In this document: positions 25,531 to 32,143 of the stretch, piece after piece
How positions within the stretch are numbered: position 1 is the stretch's first letter
Layout: each line of letters starts with the position of its first letter
Assembly (NCBI GenBank): GCA_963763475.1
Contig: CAVXOR010000001.1
Span: 186,001-250,000 of the forward strand
Direction: 5' to 3'
Length of the DNA stretch: 64,000 nt
Source of the DNA: AC-32 sp963763475
GTDB lineage: Bacteria; Actinomycetota; Thermoleophilia; Gaiellales; Gaiellaceae
The notes under the pieces: generated by a model
Seen by the model: only the letters and a program-made list of their open reading frames with translations
Databases searched by the model: none
Told to the model about the DNA's origin: nothing
Made by a program: the position numbers and the translations under genes

Positions 25531-25584
25531 CTAGCAGCAGCCGCCGCAGCAGTCCGGGCAGCAGTCGCAGTCACATGCGTGCAT
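25531..25584 (-). CDS. Cysteine-rich 17-residue peptide opposite arsR
   Basis: The open frame encodes MHACDCDCCPDCCGGCC: eight cysteines, one histidine and three aspartates in 17 residues, a metallothionein-like composition. It has a near-perfect ribosome site, AAAGGAGG (25591-25598), six bases before the ATG, which is rare in this window. A -10 (TATAAC, 25617-25622) overlaps the arsR operator region, so it would be controlled with arsR. It is shorter than gene callers accept. Role as an arsenic or metal-binding peptide is inference; chance cannot be fully excluded. Confidence 0.55.
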   Translation of the reverse strand: MHACDCDCCPDCCGGCC

Positions 25585-25616
25585 GGTCGACCTCCTTTCG
25601 CCGCTCGAGGCTAACT

Positions 25617-25637
25617 GTTATATTGATAAACGTCAAT
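25617..25637. promoter_or_regulatory. Divergent promoter and ArsR operator
   Basis: TATAAC on the minus strand (25617-25622) and TATATT on the plus strand (25619-25624) overlap. The inverted repeat ATTGA-N6-TCAAT (25622-25637) runs into the arsR start codon, as expected of an autoregulatory ArsR-type site. The region is markedly more AT-rich than its surroundings. Confidence 0.6.
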
Positions 25638-25989
25638 GAATAAGAAACTGACCGTCCTCCAGTCGCCGTGTTGCTGCCCGGGCTCGCCGCCGCTCGACGA
25701 GCGAGTCGCCCAAGGACTCGCGGCGCGGTTCAAGGCGTTGTCCGACCCGAGCCGGGTCGCGATCGTCAACCGCCTGGCCGGTGCCGAGGAGGTCTGCGTC
25801 TGCGACTTCATCGGCACGCTTGGACTCGCTCAGCCGACGGTCTCGCACCATCTGAAGGTGCTGCGGGAAGCGGGCCTGGTCGAGGTCGCGCGCAAGCGCG
25901 GGACGTGGGTCTACTACCGGCTCGTGCCCGAGGCGGTCGAGCAGCTCGCGTTTGCGCTCGGCGGCTCGGCAGAACGAGCGGTCGCGTGA
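25636..25989 (+). CDS. arsR: ArsR-family arsenic-responsive repressor
   Basis: Winged-helix metalloregulator, 117 aa. The metal-binding helix carries EVCVCDF near residue 54, matching the ELCVCDL arsenite site of classical ArsR, and the recognition helix is QPTVSHHLKVLREAGLVE. An extra CCC cluster sits at residues 12-14. The gene is divergent from the Cys-rich peptide and overlaps arsC by four bases. ATG 25636 is inside the operator repeat, consistent with autoregulation. Confidence 0.92.
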   Translation: MNKKLTVLQSPCCCPGSPPLDERVAQGLAARFKALSDPSRVAIVNRLAGAEEVCVCDFIGTLGLAQPTVSHHLKVLREAGLVEVARKRGTWVYYRLVPEAVEQLAFALGGSAERAVA

Positions 25990-26369
25990 GCGCGTTGCCG
26001 CGCGCGTACTTCGTCTGCATCGGGAATGCAGGCCGGTCGCAGATGGCGCAGGCGCTGTACGAGCGAATGGGCGGCGAGGCGCGCTCGGCAGGCTCGCGAC
26101 CGGAGCGCGAGGTGCATCCCGAGGTGGTCGAGGTGATGCAGGAGCTTGGCGTCGATCTCTCGGAGCGGCGACCCCGCAGGATCGAGCAGGACGACGCCGA
26201 GTGGGCGGACGTGGTCGTGACGATGGGCTGCGGCGACGCGTGTCCCGTGCTTCCCGGGAAGCGGTACGTGGACTGGAACCTGCCGGATCCGAAGGGCCGG
26301 TCGGCGGAGGAGGTCCGAGCGCTGCGCGACGAGATCCAACGCCGCGTAGAGGCTCTTGCCGACCTCTAG
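25986..26369 (+). CDS. arsC: Arsenate reductase ArsC (low-molecular-weight phosphatase type)
   Basis: Reduces arsenate to arsenite with thiol chemistry. The P-loop is CIGNAGRSQMAQAL (C-x5-R-S) near residue 11, and the ArsC-specific VVTMGCGDACPVLPGKRYVD supplies the further redox cysteines, followed by the WNLPDPKG loop. It has 127 aa. GTG 25986 overlaps the arsR stop (GTGA). No arsenite efflux gene (arsB or acr3) is in the window, so export must be encoded elsewhere or handled differently. Confidence 0.92.
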   Translation: MSALPRAYFVCIGNAGRSQMAQALYERMGGEARSAGSRPEREVHPEVVEVMQELGVDLSERRPRRIEQDDAEWADVVVTMGCGDACPVLPGKRYVDWNLPDPKGRSAEEVRALRDEIQRRVEALADL

Positions 26370-26385
26370 GTTCACGCGCGCGCGG

Positions 26386-26404
26386 CCCCACCCATTGGGT
26401 GGGG
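26386..26404 (+). terminator. Hairpin after arsC
   Basis: CCCCACCC-ATT-GGGTGGGG forms a perfect 8-bp stem 16 bases after the arsC stop. No T-run follows, so it may stop transcription inefficiently or stabilise the 3' end. Confidence 0.5.
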
Positions 26405-26500
26405 AGTGAGGTTCCACCCGCCGCCCGCTGTGAGCGTAACCCGCTCATGCGCGCGTGTCTGTGACGGGACCGTGCCGCGAATGTGACTTCTGCCCGGGCT

Positions 26501-27328
26501 TTACTCGACCGGGCGTGTGGCGGCCGCGGCGTCCAGCTGGTTGGCGTGGTAGAGCACGGCGGCCTCCGCGGTTCGCGCTCCGCGCGCGTCGTGGTGGACT
26601 GCGATCGCGTGGAGCAGCTCGGCCCGCGCCTCGAGCTCGAGTGCCGCTGCCCGCTCCTCCACCAGCCTCAACCCGAGGTGGACATGGCCGAGCAGCCGGC
26701 CCTCCTCGGTGGCGCGGAAGGTCGGGCCGCGCTCGAGCTCCGCGGTCCGGCCGATGTCGTGCAGCAGCGCCGCTGCCAGGACGAGGTCGCTCCGCAAGCG
26801 CGGGTGCAGCTGCGCAGCTTCGCGGCAGAGGGTCGCCACGCCGACCGTGTGCTCGAGCAGCCCGCCGGCGTAGGCGTGGTGCGTCTCCGCGGCCGGCAGG
26901 CCGCGCAGCGCGGAGCGCAAGGTCGAGTCCTCGACGAACCGGGCCACAGTCGCGCGCAGGCCCGGATGCGAGATCTCCGCGGCGAGGAACTCCAGGAACC
27001 CGTCCAGCTCGGCTGCGTCCCGTCGCATCGCCGGTGCCATCTCGGCCGGGTCTGCCTCCTCGGCGGCCTCCAGCGAGCGCACCTCGAGCTGCAGGCGGTC
27101 GCGGAAGCGCTCGACGCGGCCGAGCACGCGCACCGCGTCGCCCTCGCCGAAGCGCGAGTCGAGCAGCTCGACGTCCGACCAGACGCGCGCCTCGATCCGG
27201 CCGCTCGGGTCGACAAGCTCCAGCGCGAGGTACGCAGAGCCCCCGCGGGTGCGCCGGCGCTCCTTCTTCGCGACCGCGTAGACGCCCTCCACGACCCGGT
27301 CTTCGGCAAGCGATGCGATCGCTGACAC
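26501..27328 (-). CDS. OB-fold/HD-domain protein, YhaM-like 3'-5' exoribonuclease
   Basis: 275 aa with two domains. Residues ~8-85 form an OB fold (LALELVDPSGRIEARVWSD, VRVLGRVERFRDRLQLEV). Residues ~130-260 form an HD phosphohydrolase domain with GGLLEHTVGVATLC, the HD pair in ALLHDIGRTAEL and HAIAVHHDARG. This arrangement matches YhaM, which trims RNA from the 3' end; HD proteins with an OB fold may also act on DNA. GTG 27328 follows TAGACT by six bases. It is divergent from the DUF1015 gene. Confidence 0.82.
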   Translation of the reverse strand: MSAIASLAEDRVVEGVYAVAKKERRRTRGGSAYLALELVDPSGRIEARVWSDVELLDSRFGEGDAVRVLGRVERFRDRLQLEVRSLEAAEEADPAEMAPAMRRDAAELDGFLEFLAAEISHPGLRATVARFVEDSTLRSALRGLPAAETHHAYAGGLLEHTVGVATLCREAAQLHPRLRSDLVLAAALLHDIGRTAELERGPTFRATEEGRLLGHVHLGLRLVEERAAALELEARAELLHAIAVHHDARGARTAEAAVLYHANQLDAAAATRPVE

Positions 27329-27334
27329 GGCCCG

Positions 27335-27340
27335 AGTCTA
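27335..27340 (-). promoter_or_regulatory. -10 element TAGACT for the YhaM-like gene
   Basis: On the minus strand TAGACT ends six bases before GTG 27328, predicting a leaderless transcript. Confidence 0.5.
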
Positions 27341-27357
27341 GGCCCGAGCGCGGCTGG

Positions 27358-27363
27358 TACGCT
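27358..27363 (+). promoter_or_regulatory. -10 element TACGCT for the DUF1015 gene
   Basis: TACGCT ends eight bases before GTG 27372. It lies 17 bases from the divergent TAGACT, so the two polymerases would face apart from almost the same site. Confidence 0.5.
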
Positions 27364-27371
27364 CCGGCCCC

Positions 27372-28430
27372 GTGGCCGAGGTGAAGCCGTTTCGCGCCGT
27401 TCGCTACGGCGAGCGCGCCGGCTCGCTCGACACCCTCGTGGCCCCGCCCTATGACGTCATCTCGCCCGCGGAGCGCGAGCAGCTCGCGGCCCGGAACGAG
27501 CACAACGTCGTCCACCTGACGTTGCCTTCCGACGAGGCCGAGGCGGGCCGCACGTGGCGCTCCTGGCGCGAGGACGGGACGCTCCCGGACGAGGACGAGC
27601 CCGGCTTCTGGTGGCTCTCGCAGGACTACGTCGGCCCCGACGGCGTCGCGCGCACGCGCGAGGGCCTCGTCGCCGCGCTCGAGGCCGAGCCGTACGAGAA
27701 CCGCGTCGTCCTCCCCCACGAACGCACGCACCGCGGACCGAAGGAGGGCCGCCTGCGACTGCTGCGCGAGGTCGAGGCCCAGCTCGAGCCGCTGTTCTTC
27801 CTCTACGAGGGCGCGCCGCCCGCGAGCCGGCCCGAGCGAGAGCCCGACCTCGAGGTCGAGGGAGCCCGTCTCTGGCGGCTTCCGCCCGAAGGCATCACCG
27901 AGGCGTTCGCAGACCGACAGCTGCTGATCGCCGACGGACACCACCGCTATGAGACCTCACTGGCCTACGGCGAGGGAACAAACGTGCTCGCCGTGCTCGT
28001 CAGCCTCGAAGACCCGGGCCTGATGATCTTCCCGACCCACCGCGTCTTCGAGCACGAGCCGGCCAAGCGCCTCCCGACCGAAGAGCTGCCGGGCGACGCG
28101 CGACGGGCGCTCGACGACGTCCCGGCCGACCGTGCCGCCGCTGTGCTCTACCGCGACGGTGGCTTCGAGCTGGCCGTCGACGGGAACGAGCTCGACGTGC
28201 GGCTTGTCGACCGGCTCGGACACGAGGGCATCAGCTACACCGCCGACTGGGACGAGGCGGTGCGCGCGGTCGACTCCGGTGCGGCGGAGGTTGCGGTGCT
28301 GATGCGGCCCACCCGGATCGAGGACGTCTTCGCCGTCGCCCAGCGCGGCGAGACGATGCCGCAGAAGAGCACCTACTTCTATCCGAAGCTCGTCAGCGGC
28401 CTTCTCTTCTTGCCTCTGACGCCGCCGTGA
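27372..28430 (+). CDS. DUF1015 family protein
   Basis: 352 aa. The N-terminus VKPFRAVRYGERAGSLDTLV and APPYDVISPAEREQLAARN, and the motif LIADGHHRYETSLAY near residue 190, define DUF1015. The family is found in many bacteria, sometimes near serine or cofactor metabolism genes; its biochemical role is not established to my knowledge. No signal peptide or membrane segment. GTG 27372 is supported by the -10 at 27358. It is followed by a copy of the two-hairpin element. Confidence 0.88.
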   Translation: MAEVKPFRAVRYGERAGSLDTLVAPPYDVISPAEREQLAARNEHNVVHLTLPSDEAEAGRTWRSWREDGTLPDEDEPGFWWLSQDYVGPDGVARTREGLVAALEAEPYENRVVLPHERTHRGPKEGRLRLLREVEAQLEPLFFLYEGAPPASRPEREPDLEVEGARLWRLPPEGITEAFADRQLLIADGHHRYETSLAYGEGTNVLAVLVSLEDPGLMIFPTHRVFEHEPAKRLPTEELPGDARRALDDVPADRAAAVLYRDGGFELAVDGNELDVRLVDRLGHEGISYTADWDEAVRAVDSGAAEVAVLMRPTRIEDVFAVAQRGETMPQKSTYFYPKLVSGLLFLPLTPP

Positions 28431-28445
28431 TCGACCTCAATCAGA

Positions 28446-28516
28446 TCGACCGATCAGTTCAGACGGACGAACGGACAAAGCCCGTTCCTCCTGAGGCGGC
28501 ACCGCAAGCGGTGCCT
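28446..28516 (+). repeat. Dispersed two-hairpin element, copy C
   Basis: Starts TCGACCGATCAGTTCAGACG, then hairpin GAACGG/CCGTTC, then TCCTGAG and a second hairpin GGCACCGC-AA-GCGGTGCC (28498-28515, perfect 8-bp stem). Compared with copies A and B the first stem is almost entirely different in bases yet still pairs, while TCAGACGGAC, TCCTGA and GCAAGC are kept. It ends two bases before the next start codon. Confidence 0.7.
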
Positions 28517-28518
28517 TC

Positions 28519-29304
28519 GTGACGGACTGGCTGCACGTTTGCCGCGGCGCGGTCGAGGACGTGCGCGGTGTGCTCACCGAGCTGCCGACGAGGGACGAGC
28601 GCGAGCCGGTGGTCGGCGACGGCGAGGGCGGTGACGAGACGACCGCGGTCGACGAAGCCGCGGAACGCGTGATTCTCGAGCGCCTGCAGGGCATCGAGGG
28701 CACGACCATCGTCTCCGAGGAGGCCGGCATCATCGGCGACGGCCCGACCAGGATCGTCGTCGACCCGATCGACGGCTCGCTGAACGCCAAGCGCGGGATC
28801 CCGTTCTTCTCGGTCTCGATCGCGGTGGCCGAGGGCGCGACGATGGACGACGTGTTCTACGGCTACGTCTACGACTTCGGCACCGGCGAGGAGTGGGTGG
28901 CCGAGCGCGGCAAGGGCGCGCTGCTGAACGGCGCAGACCTCGGGCCGATCTTCCCGAAGGAGGAGATCGAGATCCTCTCCTTCGAGGCGACGCTGACCTC
29001 GAGCGTCGCCGAGAAGGCGGCCGCGATGGTCGGGCTCGCCTACCGTCTGCGGATCATGGGCTCGCTCGCGCTCTCGCTCTGCCACCTCGCGGCCGGGAGG
29101 GTCGATGCCGTCTGCTCGCTGAAGGGCGCGCGCTCGGTCGACATCGCCGCCGCGCAGCTGCTCGTGACCGAGCGCGGCCTCGCCATCGACCTGCCGGAGG
29201 CGCCGCCCTTCGGGGCTGCACCGCTCGACATCGAGGGCCGCTCGCGCTGTGTCGCCGCCGCGACGCCGGAAGTGTGCGAGAGGCTGTTCGCGGCGCTGGC
29301 GTGA
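28519..29304 (+). CDS. Inositol monophosphatase / FBPase family protein
   Basis: Mg-dependent sugar phosphatase, 261 aa. The metal-site acidic residues are in IVSEEAGI and VVDPIDGSLNAKRGIPFFSV (canonical DPIDGTxNF), and the C-terminal aspartate in GARSVDIAAAQLL corresponds to the WDxAAG motif, here with SVDIAA. Substrate could be inositol phosphate, fructose bisphosphate or a nucleotide sugar. GTG 28519 lies only two bases after the hairpin of the repeat, with no ribosome site or -10 in the usual place; this gives an unusual start context. The end overlaps the DUF72 gene by four bases. Confidence 0.85.
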   Translation: MTDWLHVCRGAVEDVRGVLTELPTRDEREPVVGDGEGGDETTAVDEAAERVILERLQGIEGTTIVSEEAGIIGDGPTRIVVDPIDGSLNAKRGIPFFSVSIAVAEGATMDDVFYGYVYDFGTGEEWVAERGKGALLNGADLGPIFPKEEIEILSFEATLTSSVAEKAAAMVGLAYRLRIMGSLALSLCHLAAGRVDAVCSLKGARSVDIAAAQLLVTERGLAIDLPEAPPFGAAPLDIEGRSRCVAAATPEVCERLFAALA

Positions 29305-30029
29305 AGCCGGTCCGGATCGGCTGCTCGGGCTGGAACTACAAGCACTGGCGCAACGGCGTCTTCTACCCGCCGCGGCTGCCGCCTCGGCGCTGGCTCGAGT
29401 TCTACGCGCGGCACTTCGACACGGTCGAGGTGAACTCGACCTTCTACCGGCTGCCCCGCGAGACGGCGGTCGCCAACTGGGTTCGCGAGAGCCCGCCCGG
29501 GTTCGTGTTCGCGGTGAAGATGAGCCGTTACGCCACGCACATCAGGCGGCTCCGCGAGCTTCCGCCCAGCATCGAGCTCTTCTACGAGCGGATCCGGCCC
29601 CTGACCGAGTCGCCGAAGCTCGGCCCCGTCCTCTGGCAGCTGCCGCCGGGCTTCCGCCGCGACGACGCGCGGCTGGGGCAGGCGCTCGAGCAACTGCCGC
29701 CGGGCCGGCACTGCTTCGAGTTCCGCGACGACAGCTGGTTCGTCGAGGAGGTCTACGAGCTGCTTCGCGCCCACGGCGTCGCGCTCGTGATCGGCGACAC
29801 GCCTCGGCGCGACTACCCCCACGTGCTCACTGCCGACTGGACGTTCCTGCGCTTCCACCATGGCAAGCGCGGCCGCAACGGGAACTACTCGGAGCGCGAG
29901 CTCGACGAGTGGGCCGCCCGGATCAGCACCTGGGCTGAGGAGCGGGAGGTCTTCGCCTACTTCAACAACGACTGGAACGGCTACGCGGTCAGGAACGGCC
30001 TCGGGCTGCGGAGCCGGCTCGGGGTCTAG
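29301..30029 (+). CDS. DUF72 family protein (YecE-like)
   Basis: TIM-barrel-like protein of 242 aa. The family N-terminus IGCSGWNYKHWRNGVFYPP, the segment HFDTVEVNSTFYRLPRE, FAVKMSRYATHIRRL and the C-terminal YFNNDWNGYAVRNG are all present. The enzymatic role of DUF72 is not established. GTG 29301 overlaps the phosphatase stop (GTGA), so the two are co-translated. Confidence 0.88.
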   Translation: MKPVRIGCSGWNYKHWRNGVFYPPRLPPRRWLEFYARHFDTVEVNSTFYRLPRETAVANWVRESPPGFVFAVKMSRYATHIRRLRELPPSIELFYERIRPLTESPKLGPVLWQLPPGFRRDDARLGQALEQLPPGRHCFEFRDDSWFVEEVYELLRAHGVALVIGDTPRRDYPHVLTADWTFLRFHHGKRGRNGNYSERELDEWAARISTWAEEREVFAYFNNDWNGYAVRNGLGLRSRLGV

Positions 30030-30096
30030 TCGAGCGCGAGCGAGATCAGGGCTGGCGGGAGCCGCCGTCAGCCTAAGTCGGACCAGGGGTCTCCGC

Positions 30097-30102
30097 TACC
30101 CT
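30097..30102 (+). promoter_or_regulatory. -10 element TACCCT for leaderless mrp gene
   Basis: TACCCT ends eight bases before ATG 30111; no ribosome site is visible. Confidence 0.45.
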
Positions 30103-30110
30103 CAGCGGCG

Positions 30111-31190
30111 ATGGAACCGCAGCGCGAGGAGATCCTGAAGGCGCTCGAGCAGGTGATCGACCCTGAGCTGAAGCGCAACGTGGTCGAGCTCGACATGGTC
30201 CGCGACGTCCGCATCGAGGGCGGCGACGTGACCGTCGGGATCGCGCTCACCGTGGCCGGTTGCCCGCTCCGCTCGAGCTTCGAGCAGCAGGTCGCGCAGG
30301 CGCTGGCTCCGGTCGACGGCGTCGAGCGTGTCGCGCTCGAGTTCGGCGTGATGACGCCCGAGGAGCGGAGCGCACTGACCGCACGGCTGCGCGGCTCGGT
30401 GACCGAGCGCACGAAAGGGATCCAGCTCGACCGCGAGACGCGCGTGATCGCGGTCGCGAGCGGCAAGGGGGGCGTCGGCAAGTCGACGCTCTCGGCCAAC
30501 CTCGCCGCCGCGTTCTCGGCGCTCGGCCAGCGGACGGGAATCCTCGACGCCGACGTCTACGGCCACTCGATCCCGCATCTGCTGGGCATCCACCAGAAGC
30601 CCGTCGCGGTCGACCGGATGATCGTTCCGCCCGTCCGCGGCGAGCTGAAGCTGATGTCGATCGGCTTCTTCCTCGAGGAAAACGAGCCGGTGATGTGGCG
30701 GGGCCCGATGCTCCACCGGGCACTCGAGCAGTTCCTCACCGACGTGCACTGGGGCGAGCTGGACACGCTCGTGGTCGACATGCCGCCAGGGACCGGCGAC
30801 GTCTCGATCTCGCTGGGGCAACTGCTGCCGCGCGCCGAGGCAGTGATCGTGACCACGCCGCAGCCGCTCGCCCAGGAGGTGGCCGCCCGCGCGGCGCTGA
30901 TGGCGCGCAAGACGAACATGCGCCTGCTCGGCGTGATCGAGAACATGAGCGGCGACGCGTTCGGCAGCGGCGGCGGCGAGCGCCTCGCGGACGAGCTCGA
31001 GGTGCCGCTGCTCGGCACGGTGCCGCTCGACTCGAGGCTCCGCGAGTCCGGCGACCTGGGCACGCCGCTCGTCGAGAGCGACCCGGGCTCGGACGCGGGC
31101 CGCGCGATCACAGCGCTGGCCGACGCGATCGCTGCCACGCGGCGCGAGCAGGGCGTCGGGATCGTGAAGTCCCTGCCGGTTCTCTCCTAG
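30111..31190 (+). CDS. mrp: Mrp/NBP35 family Fe-S cluster carrier ATPase
   Basis: 359 aa. An N-terminal DUF59/MIP18 domain (ILKALEQVIDPELKRNVVEL, with the conserved VAGCPLRSSFE cysteine) is followed by the deviant Walker A VASGKGGVGKSTLSANLA near residue 121 and the P-loop ATPase core (VVDMPPGTGDVSISLGQLLP). The CPxC pair that usually bridges the Fe-S cluster after ENMS is absent: the sequence runs IENMSGDAFGSGGGERLA. That is also the state I recall for actinobacterial Mrp proteins. The 3' end overlaps a convergent gene by four bases. Confidence 0.9.
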   Translation: MEPQREEILKALEQVIDPELKRNVVELDMVRDVRIEGGDVTVGIALTVAGCPLRSSFEQQVAQALAPVDGVERVALEFGVMTPEERSALTARLRGSVTERTKGIQLDRETRVIAVASGKGGVGKSTLSANLAAAFSALGQRTGILDADVYGHSIPHLLGIHQKPVAVDRMIVPPVRGELKLMSIGFFLEENEPVMWRGPMLHRALEQFLTDVHWGELDTLVVDMPPGTGDVSISLGQLLPRAEAVIVTTPQPLAQEVAARAALMARKTNMRLLGVIENMSGDAFGSGGGERLADELEVPLLGTVPLDSRLRESGDLGTPLVESDPGSDAGRAITALADAIAATRREQGVGIVKSLPVLS

Positions 31191-32014
31191 CGCAGGTAGC
31201 CGGTGCGCCGCAGGAAGCGGCGCAGCTTCTGCTCGAACTTCGCCCGCGAAAGCTCGCCGTGGACCTTGCCGCTGCGTGAAAGCCGGTCGATCGTCTTGAA
31301 CGCGACCTTCGCGTGGCCGACCAGGCATTCGTCCGCGGCCCAGGCGGCAACGATCCCTTGGTTGCTCGCCTTGCGCTTCGGGTTCATCGCGGTGTGCCAG
31401 AGCGCGTTCGCGTCGCGCCCGATCTCGGTCGGGTACGAGAGCGTCTCGACGGTCAGCTTGCCGGCCTTGTAGCGCAGGATCCGCACCGGCCAGCGCGAGT
31501 CGGCGAAGCTCGCGAAGGCGTAGGAGAAGCGGTCGTCCCGGGTCACGAGCTCCTGGGCGCCGTCGTGATCGAGGTCGGCGAGCACGTAGCTGAAGTTGCC
31601 CCAGACGTGAATCAGCGCCGCGTAGTGCCTGGTCGCCGGCACGTAGCGGTAGACCTGGCTGTACCAGCAGCAGTGGGCGCCGCCCCAGAAGAGGTCGAGC
31701 ACCACCTCGGGCTCGCCGTCGCCGTCCACATCGGTGACCGAGACCGAGCGACGGTGCGCGAAGTAGCCGGCCGGCTGCGCGTCGATGCCGCCGTGCGGCG
31801 GCTTGCGCAGGCGGGCCGAGAAGCTCTTCACCCCGTCGCGCGTGATCGTCAGCCGCTGGCGCCGGAAGCGGAAGGCCGCAGCGTCGAAGTCGTACGCGAA
31901 GACAGCCTCGACCGCTCCCGCCCTCGCCCGCTCGACATGCGGCCTCGGGGCGGCAGCGGCGGTCGACACCATCAAGGCGCCGAGCGCGACGGCAAGCGCT
32001 GCGGCGGTTCTCAC
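31187..32014 (-). CDS. Secreted protein with VCBS/FG-GAP-like segment
   Basis: 275 aa. A signal peptide is clear (VRTAAALAVALGALMVSTAA, ending AAAA-PRP). The middle contains VSVTDVDGDGEPEVVLDLFW and LADLDHDGAQELVTRDDRF, two Asp-rich loops typical of calcium-binding FG-GAP/VCBS repeats, around a GGAHCCWYSQVYRYV segment. The C-terminus is basic and helical. GTG 32014 is chosen over an in-frame ATG at 32050: TATAAC (32021-32026) lies six bases upstream, and this start puts the signal peptide at the N-terminus. Function unknown. Confidence 0.75.
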   Translation of the reverse strand: MRTAAALAVALGALMVSTAAAAPRPHVERARAGAVEAVFAYDFDAAAFRFRRQRLTITRDGVKSFSARLRKPPHGGIDAQPAGYFAHRRSVSVTDVDGDGEPEVVLDLFWGGAHCCWYSQVYRYVPATRHYAALIHVWGNFSYVLADLDHDGAQELVTRDDRFSYAFASFADSRWPVRILRYKAGKLTVETLSYPTEIGRDANALWHTAMNPKRKASNQGIVAAWAADECLVGHAKVAFKTIDRLSRSGKVHGELSRAKFEQKLRRFLRRTGYLR

Positions 32015-32020
32015 GCGGCC

Positions 32021-32026
32021 GTTATA
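32021..32026 (-). promoter_or_regulatory. -10 element TATAAC for the secreted VCBS-like gene
   Basis: On the minus strand TATAAC ends six bases before GTG 32014 and decides that start. Confidence 0.5.
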
Positions 32027-32040
32027 GCCGCGCAAGCCGA

Positions 32041-32111
32041 AGGGCGCCATAAAGGCGCCCTCCGAATGTTCCAGCGGACCCCGGGGCCTCCGTTGACGGG
32101 AGCCCCCGCTG
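32041..32111 (+). promoter_or_regulatory. Structured leader (two hairpins) before an Ldh_2-like gene
   Basis: AGGGCGCC-ATAAA-GGCGCCCT (32041-32061) is a perfect 8-bp hairpin. It is followed by a longer stem closed by CAGCGG (32072-32077) and CCGCTG (32106-32111), with inner GGGGC/GCCCC and CTCC/GGAG pairings. It lies between divergent genes, so it is not a terminator for an upstream plus-strand gene; a leader or attenuator role is inference. I match it to no known riboswitch. Confidence 0.45.
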
Positions 32112-32143
32112 AAACCAGAGACTTAGACGGTGCAGGGGTCACG

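Noticed and set aside
32048..32050. ATG 32050 as start of the secreted VCBS-like gene
   Set aside because: It sits inside a hairpin and would add a non-signal extension; GTG 32014 has a -10 at the right spacing and leads with the signal peptide.
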